A stretch of DNA of 64,000 nt from Stereum hirsutum FP-91666 SS1 (taxonomy: Eukaryota > Basidiomycota > Agaricomycetes > Russulales > Stereaceae), in NCBI RefSeq assembly GCF_000264905.1, contig NW_006763154.1, positions 474,769-538,768 of the forward strand, read 5' to 3'. Of this stretch, positions 58,301-64,000 are shown piece by piece. A model generated the notes under the pieces. That model was not told where the DNA came from, made no database searches, and was given only the letters and a program-made list of their open reading frames with translations. Made by a program: the position numbers and the translations under genes. Every line of letters starts with the position of its first letter. The first letter of the stretch is position 1.

Positions 58301-61300
58301 CGATCGTGCTCTCCGTCGTCGTCGTGCTCACCGTCACATCCGCATCCGCATCCATCTCGCTCGCCTGCCTCCCGCCTTTCTCGCTCTTCCTCGGTGACCT
58401 CGGCGCCGGCGCCGTCCTTGCCCTCACCTGGCCCCACCCCGATCCTCTCCTCGCACCATTAACAGTAGCAGTGACCGTACCCGCCCGCGCATTACTCTTG
58501 ACAGGCGAGCTGAACTGCTCGATACTCGACATCGGGGGCTCGTCCCCTCCTGCTTCATCGGCGTCTAGGATCTGGTCCTCCTGCGTGTGTGAGGGACGGG
58601 GGAGATGGGGCGCGAAGACGGAGGGTGAGAGTTGTGGGATGGGACCTAGTTTCTTCGGTTTTCCGTCTTTATCCTTGTCTTTCGCTTTGTCCTTATCTTT
58701 CGCTTTGTCCTTTTCGTTTTCGTTCGACTTGGACCGGGCGTTTGAGAGCGATTTGTGCTGTGCTGGAGGCGGCGTCTGGGGTACGAGAACGGCAGCGGCG
58801 GTAGCCGTAGCCGTGGACACGGAAGTGGAGGTCGAAGCAGGAGCAGGCATCGAAGGGCGGTCGACAGGCATCGGGGCTGGAGACGGCGCAGGGTACCTCA
58901 CACGACTCCTCACCACCGGCGAATCAGGATCATACACAATGCCCATCCCCATCCCCGTCTCCGTCTCGAGCTCTTCCAACCCATCTCTCCCATCTCTCCG
59001 ACCCGAAGTAGGCGTCAACGGAGGAACGATCGGTAACTCCCCCGCTTCTTCTTCCTCCTCGTCAGTAGAAGAAGATGAGGAGGAAGCGTCGGGATCGGGG
59101 AGGAAGAGCGGTTCGCGGGTCATTGAGGCTTTTTTCATGCCTGCGTTCGGAATCGGGAGGTGGGTCGATGAGGGCTGAGATTGAGACTGTGATTGAGTGA
59201 CTTGGGATTGTGAGACTTGGGAGGGGTAGGAGGCCGTCTGGGGCGCTGGCGCAGCGCTCCTCCTCCCCATTCCAGTCACCTCTACCTCTTGCGAGGACTC
59301 TTCCTCCTCCTCTTCCTCTTCCTCCTCGGGATAAGCCAAAGCAAGCCGACCGACATCCATCGGGTCGTCTTCCTGCTCTTGCTGCGTTTCATCACCTCCT
59401 TGTAAGTGTGAGTCTTCAGGGGGAGGCGACGGAAGTGAGGATTGTGTCTGCGATTGGGACTGTGTTTGGGATTGGAGCAGTAGCGGCGGTGCTTTCTGTT
59501 TCCCCTTCCCCTTCCCCTTCCCATTCTCGGTGACGTTCACGTCGACGTCCATGTCCATAACATCATCGACATCAAGCCCCAAAGCATCCTGCGTACCCTC
59601 CTCCTCCTCCTCCCTCATACTCATAATCTGACTCTCCGTATACACCGCCTGCCCCTTCTTCTCCTGCCTCTCCACCGCCCTTTTCCCCTCCAACCTTTTC
59701 CGCTCCACCATCTCCGCCTCCGCCTCCCTCTCCCTCTTTTTCTGCCTCTCCTTCATCTTCCTCAAACTCAAATCGCTCGCACCCCCATTCCCATCCACGC
59801 GCGAGGTCCCAGAACCCGCTCCAGATCCAGAACCGGAGCGCGAACCTTCAGACCCCGAACCCGAGCCCGAGCCCGATGCAGACGTGGATGCCCCAGTCCC
59901 ATTCCCAGTCCCAGTCCCAGTCCCAGTCCCGTTCCCAGCCCCATTCCCAGACCCAGACCCCGACCCAGTCCCAGATCCCGACCCCGACCCAGAATTCGTC
60001 CCGGACAAGAAAGAACCAGACGAACTCCTCAACAATCCCTTCGCCCGCAACGCCTCCCTGACACGTATAGACTCTGCCACTGCGTTATCGATCGCAGGTG
60101 GGGATATGTGTACGGGCGTGGTGGAGTTCGTGCTGGTCGTGGTGGCGGTTGGTTTGGTGGTGTTTAAGCCTGTCGTGTTCGTGTTCGCCTTCGTGTTGGT
60201 CGTGGTCCCGTTCGTGTTCGTGTTGGTGCTCGTACCCGCGTGGTTGGGTATAATACTAGGCGGCGGCATCGCGATCGCGGAGCTCGATCTTGAGACGGTT
60301 GCAGTTGTGAGCTTGCTCGCGACGGTCGTGGCCGTAGTGGTAGGCTTGTTCGCGACGGTGGTGGCCGTGGCCTTGGACGTAGAGTTGGAATTGGAGTTGG
60401 AGGTGGGCTTGGACGTGGACGTAGAGTTGGAATTGGTGTTGGTGTTGGCCGTGGGTCGTACGGTGGACGAGGGTTCTACGTATAACTTGTCCGTAGACCG
60501 TACAATGGGCGTGGGATGAACAACGGAGTTCGCTATGGGCATGGGTATGGGTATAGGTCGTGCGGAGGCCTGAACGGCTGATTTATCGGTGGTGTTACTG
60601 GTAGACTGTACGGAGTCGGCGGACTTAACGGACAACCTGTCCGCGGTCTGTACAACCAAGTTATCGATAGATCGCACGGTTGCGGTTATTTTATCGGCAG
60701 TAACCTGCCCAGTCGACGTAGCCACAGTCGTCGACAACTCTGCCGCACCATTCGCACCATCAACCTTCGGCTTCAGGTTCTGCTTGTCCGCAGCTTTAGA
60801 CGTAGATGTACCCGCGACGGCATTCTGCCCCGGCACAGGCGTTACGCTCGACCTCTTAACATCCGCACTCGACTTCTTCCTAGCGCCAGCCTCCGCGCTA
60901 GACCGTCCCTTCCCCACACCCACGCCCACGCCCACGTCCACGCCCTCGCTCGGCCGCTTTCCTCGCGGCGGTCCGACCTTGAAGGGTATTGGCATTGATA
61001 TTGGTATTGATATTGGGATTGGTATTGGTATTGATATTGGTATGGGTGCTGGTGCTGCGGGTGTTTGAGATGCTGCAGGCGTTTGAGATGCTGCGGGTGT
61101 TTGAGATGCTGCAGGTGGTGGTGGTTGGGATGCGTTCTACAAATGAATGAAAGGAAGGAAGGAGTTGGTCGAAGGACGTATAGCATATGGCAAACCAGGG
61201 TTGGGGGAGAAAAATGTCGCGTGGCATATTGCCAGAGAAATGAGAATGAGAATGAGAATGGGATGCGGGGTCAGATTCGGATTCAGATATCGTGAACGTC

Positions 61301-63104
61301 GAGAGATTGAGATTGGGGAAGAAGGCGGGTGATGAGTGGATAGACGTGGGCGTGGGCGCGGGGAGGAGAGTGGGGATGAGAGGGAAGTGTCGGATGGGAG
61401 GGTGGAGGACAGAAGACAGAAGTGGATTGGAAAGAAAGAAGAAAAAGAAAAGAGGAAAGGAAAGGAGGAGAGAAAATAAGAGGAGGGAGGAGGGACGTAC
61501 GGTTGGCTTGTGCCGTGGAACTACGATTGGCTCTTGTTCTTGTTCAGAATCAGGTTCTTCGTCAGAGTCTTCGTCCTGTATAGACCAGATTAGTGAGTTG
61601 AGTTAGAGGACAACGACAAGGACGACAGGTTAGATGTATGCTATATGAGCGAAAGAGGAAGGGAACGACATCGAGAGGAGGAAAAAGAAAGGAGAAAACA
61701 CGTACCCCCTTGATAACCGTCCCCTTCCCCAGCACCCTCATCTTCTTCTTGCCCTTCCCTGTCCCCTTCTCCTTCGTACCCTCCTCCTCCTCCTCCACAT
61801 CGACATCCATCACCTCCGGAGCTTCCTGCTCCTTCTTAACCACACTTCCCCTCCTACGTTCCCTTAAGCCCTGCCTGATACGTTCTTGGGTCTCTTTCAA
61901 CAACTCCTCTTTTGTCTTCGTCTTTGGCTTTGGCATCGGCTTCTGTCTCTCCTTCCCCTTCCCTTTCATGCCCGAGCCCTTGCGCACCCTCCACTCCTCA
62001 TCCGACTCATCCTCATCCGACTCGACCTCAGTCTTGCGCTTCTTATTCTTATGTCCCCGCGTCCTAACGTCCTCCTCCTTCCCCTCTTCATCTTCCCCCT
62101 CCTCTCCCTCATCCTGCTCATAAGTATCAGCAACAGTCCGCCTTCTCGTCGCCCTCATTCTCGTCTTCGGCTTCGGCTTCGTTTCAGGGACTAAATCTTC
62201 GTCCTCGTCCTCGTCACTATCTTCTTCTTCTTCTTCGTCCTCGTCGCGCTTCCGTTTCTGTGATCTAGTAGGCGGAGGAGGCGAAGGCGAAGCAACGATT
62301 ATCTTGCGCGGTTTTGGTTTGGCGGGCGAAGCCGAAGCCGAAATCGAAGCGGAGGCGCGTGCTTTGGACGTAGAAGTGGAAGGGCGGGCTTGGGAGGATT
62401 GAGTGGAGGGACGACGTCGCATTACTACCGGCGCATCGACCTCTGCCTTGGAGCGGTTCGACTTGAGTAGTATAGATTTAGGGGCTGGCTTGGAGGAGGT
62501 AGAGGCGTGGAAGAGGGAGAGAGAGGCGTTGGCGGAGGGCGTGGTGGTCCGGGAGCGGGAGCGGGCGGTGGAGGTGGTTGAGGTGCGGGATTTGGAGCGG
62601 GATTTGGGTTTGGGTTTGGCGGCTGAGGAGATGTGTGGTTAGTTGGTTTGGTGCAGAGACGGAGACGGAGACGGAGATGGTGGGACGACGCCACCGTAAT
62701 ACAACATCCCGCACCACACCACACCAAAACCGCGTGCCAAAAACGACCACAATCCCAAGACAAAAGATCACCAATTGGCGTAGAGATGGACGGAGACGGT
62801 GGGACGACGCCCGTAATACAACATCCCACACCGCGCACACCTCCCAAAACCCACCACCACCCAACAACTCCAATGAATCAACGAAAACCTCACCTTTCCT
62901 CGCCTCCTCCTTCTTCTCCTTCTTCTCCTCCCAAGCATCCACCAGATCCGGCGTCACGTCCTCCTTCGGCACCCAGTCCAGCGGCCACGGCTTCCCCGTC
63001 TCGGGGTCTGTGCCGGCCCATTCGATCTGATACGTCTTTGCGCGTTCGCCAGTGATTTTGATCACTTTCCAGTATTCTTTGCCTTGGGAGGAGAATTCGG
63101 CCAT
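55369..63104 (-). CDS. Giant chromodomain protein with coiled coil and C2H2-like finger
   Basis: Probable chromatin-associated protein of about 2,100-2,200 residues. The ATG at 63104 gives MAEFSSQGKEYWKVIKI. The chromodomain follows (YQIEWAGTDPETGKPWPLDW, then VPKEDVTPDLVDAWEEKK), with aromatic residues where methyl-lysine readers have their cage. Exon 2 is a basic/acidic disordered region of about 300 residues. A small exon near 61.5 kb has DEEPDSEQEQEPIVVP. A single exon of about 1,370 codons (61137 to about 57017) is low complexity: Thr/Ser/Asn, Gly-Ser and Gln-Ser repeats, KDKAKDKDK, and acidic runs. The next exon begins EVIYYKVPLNDPSTS and forms a long coiled coil (LLEEQRVKIAETERREEE onward). 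The C-terminus has YSCSWRNPEKRRICKFVAPS, then the intron join to ELAEHYKSLH, a C2H2-like finger. The stop is at 55369. Intron phases join all parts into one gene. The large plus-strand frames over it are shadows. Confidence 0.85.
59830..59997. repeat. Hexanucleotide-type repeat encoding Gly-Ser/Gly-Thr
   Basis: Many tandem copies of CCCAGT and variants on the plus strand, read on the minus strand as alternating Gly-Ser, Gly-Thr and Gly-Asn inside the giant exon. Such tracts change length by slippage. Confidence 0.75.
60985..61120. repeat. In-frame tandem repeats encoding IPI(S/P) and AASQTP
   Basis: A GGTATT/GATATT array (about 60985-61045) encodes Ile-Pro-Ile-Ser repeats. It is followed by three 18-nt units (TGTTTGAGATGCTGC-type) encoding three copies of AASQTP. 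Both lie at the start of the giant exon of the chromodomain gene. Confidence 0.75.
61137..61503 (-). other. Unusually long intron of the chromodomain gene, purine-rich on plus strand
   Basis: Bounded by GTACGT on the exon side near 61503 and TTTGTAG before AACGCATCCC at 61137. At about 365 nt it is several times longer than the other introns here. It contains GAGAAT repeats near 61238-61260 and a polypurine tract near 61424-61500. Confidence 0.6.
62656..62850. repeat. Direct duplication inside the first intron of the chromodomain gene
   Basis: Two near-identical segments about 125 bp apart (62656-62730 and 62783-62850) share GGTGGGACGACGCC, then CGTAATACAACATCCC, then a CAC-rich end and CCAAAAC. 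Both fall in the intron between the chromodomain exon and exon 2, enlarging it to about 260 nt. Confidence 0.6.
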
Positions 63105-63423
63105 CGTTGTTCTCGCTAGGGGTGATGGGGTGCGGTGGAGGCGATTGAGTTGGATAGATGGTTGGTTGGTTCGACAAGATGAGATTGACACAAGCTAAGT
63201 AAAGATCGAGTATTCGATCAACCTAGACGCGTGGACAAACGTCGCCCGTCTCCCTGACCCTGCTTAGCTCACGACGGACAACAAGAAACAAAAACAAGCA
63301 AGCAAGCAAGAAACACGGAGGAGACAGGAGCCAACACGCGAAGCGCCCGTGACACGGACACGCGTGAATCAACGGAGGGCGGCTGTCATACTGTGACCAA
63401 CCCGTCCGGCGAGTCCGGCGCCG

Positions 63424-63483
63424 CCTGGAGGCACCCGGCCATGCCTGGAGGAACCCGGCCACGCCTGGAGGAATCCGGCCACG
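63424..63483. repeat. 20-bp minisatellite, three copies
   Basis: Units start at 63424, 63444 and 63464, each CCTGGAGG(C/A)A(C/T)CCGGCCA(T/C)G or a close variant. The following CCTCCAGGC at 63484 forms an inverted partner of the core. Confidence 0.8.
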
Positions 63484-63590
63484 CCTCCAGGCAATTCATG
63501 TCCCCTCCCCTTTGAAGGATGCCTCCAGCCGTTTTGTACACATCTTGTAAATACCCAAAAAACAATGACATTTATTTGCATATGCTCCAA

Positions 63591-63930
63591 TCTGCCTGGA
63601 GACAATTCGTCACAGGTTGATCCCTGCTTGGAGGCATTCTCCCACAAGTCGCGCTTTCCCTGGAGGCAATTTCGAGCAAGTCGCTCATTGTCTGGAGGCA
63701 CTTTCAAAGAAGTTGCCAATTGCCTGGAGCCTATTCTCACCAGCTCCATATTTGCTTGGAGGCTGTTCTGCACATGTTGTGTTCTGCCTGTGGGAGTTTC
63801 TGTCGGATCAACCGCCATCTGTCTGGAGGCAATCAGTACTCGCTCTCTGCTCGCCTGGACACACTTCCTCACATCTCGCAAATTGCTTTCTGTCTGTGCT
63901 TCATCTTGTCTGGAGACATCCTCATCTCCT
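63591..63930. repeat. 32-bp degenerate minisatellite, about ten copies
   Basis: The core (C/T)(C/T)TGGAGGCA recurs at 63595, 63627, 63659, 63691, 63723, 63755 and 63787, exactly 32 bp apart. It then recurs at 63822 (35 bp on) and 63854 (32 bp on), with decayed copies near 63886 and 63909. After the core, units share an A-TTC-CACAAG-like stretch. Confidence 0.8.
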
Positions 63931-64000
63931 GTCAGTATATAAAATGTAAATTGGAAACATGATTTAGCGAGATGAAGGAGGCCAATTTTGGGAGTTCTGT

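Larger units (their letters stand above)
63105..64000. other. Right flank: chromodomain gene promoter and minisatellites
   Basis: No gene supported. Contains the 5' leader and promoter of the chromodomain gene and the two minisatellites listed separately. Frames read through the repeats are a by-product of repetition. Confidence 0.5.

Noticed and set aside
57877..60519. Long plus-strand open frames (for example 58243-59178 and 59884-60519)
   Set aside because: They lie opposite the giant chromodomain exon and consist of the complements of its Gly/Ser/Thr/Lys repeats. The minus frame joins properly to neighbours by splice sites, so these are shadows.
63591..63930. CRISPR-like array
   Set aside because: The repeats are contiguous and degenerate without unique spacers of constant length, and the DNA is eukaryotic.
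63565..63962. Plus-strand Leu/Ser/Cys-rich frames at the right edge
   Set aside because: They are open in more than one frame because the 32-bp repeat lacks stop codons. No protein evidence.

Overview
The window is nuclear DNA of a filamentous basidiomycete, most likely an Agaricomycete. Nearly every protein gene is split by short GT-AG introns of about 50-65 nt. The protein types are typical of mushrooms: an adenylate-forming A-T-R reductase without a condensation domain, a six-TM-type hybrid histidine kinase, a MYND protein, F-box proteins, and a PTS1-tailed 4CL-like ligase. The species cannot be named from the sequence. Coordinates of multi-exon genes run from start codon to stop codon and include the introns, which were placed by reading splice sites and protein continuity by eye.

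Left part (0-30 kb). On the minus strand lie a truncated MFS transporter, an Old Yellow Enzyme-type flavin oxidoreductase, a hybrid histidine kinase, an A-T-R adenylate-forming reductase, a MYND zinc-finger protein and a long F-box/WD40 protein. An intron-containing tRNA-Arg(UCG) and a peroxisomal-looking acyl-CoA ligase follow on the plus strand. The transporter, oxidoreductase, reductase and ligase could belong to a loose specialised-metabolism neighbourhood, but housekeeping-type genes separate them and no co-regulation is visible.

Middle part (30.6-50.9 kb). This is the most unusual region: seven genes, all on the minus strand, belonging to two families that I cannot assign to any known family. 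In order of increasing coordinate they are I-A, I-B, II-1, I-C, II-2, II-3, I-D. Type I proteins have a small N-terminal domain (starting H-F-x-L-R-I-x-Y), a disordered middle with a near-invariant SGSNAIPLG motif, and a coiled coil ending in DPFVVPALLQAFLK. Type II proteins are disordered with an SV40-like basic nuclear signal, an FNDRTRST block, an LLPDDF-HGPTELPPRPY block, and a C-terminal LPTLEGRL-KIELG-RDYI-YR-QRAIE helix. Between at least two type II copies the duplication extends about 450 bp upstream into the promoter.

Right part (51-64 kb). A plus-strand F-box gene with an 8-nt coding first exon converges on a very large minus-strand gene. That gene encodes an N-terminal chromodomain, more than 1,300 residues of low-complexity sequence, a coiled coil and a C-terminal C2H2-like finger. 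Its upstream flank holds two minisatellites (20-bp and 32-bp periods) that share a CCTGGAGG core. Long stretches between genes (918-2956, 36.2-39.4 kb, 43.0-45.3 kb, 46.8-48.9 kb, 50.9-53.4 kb) contain no gene I can support.
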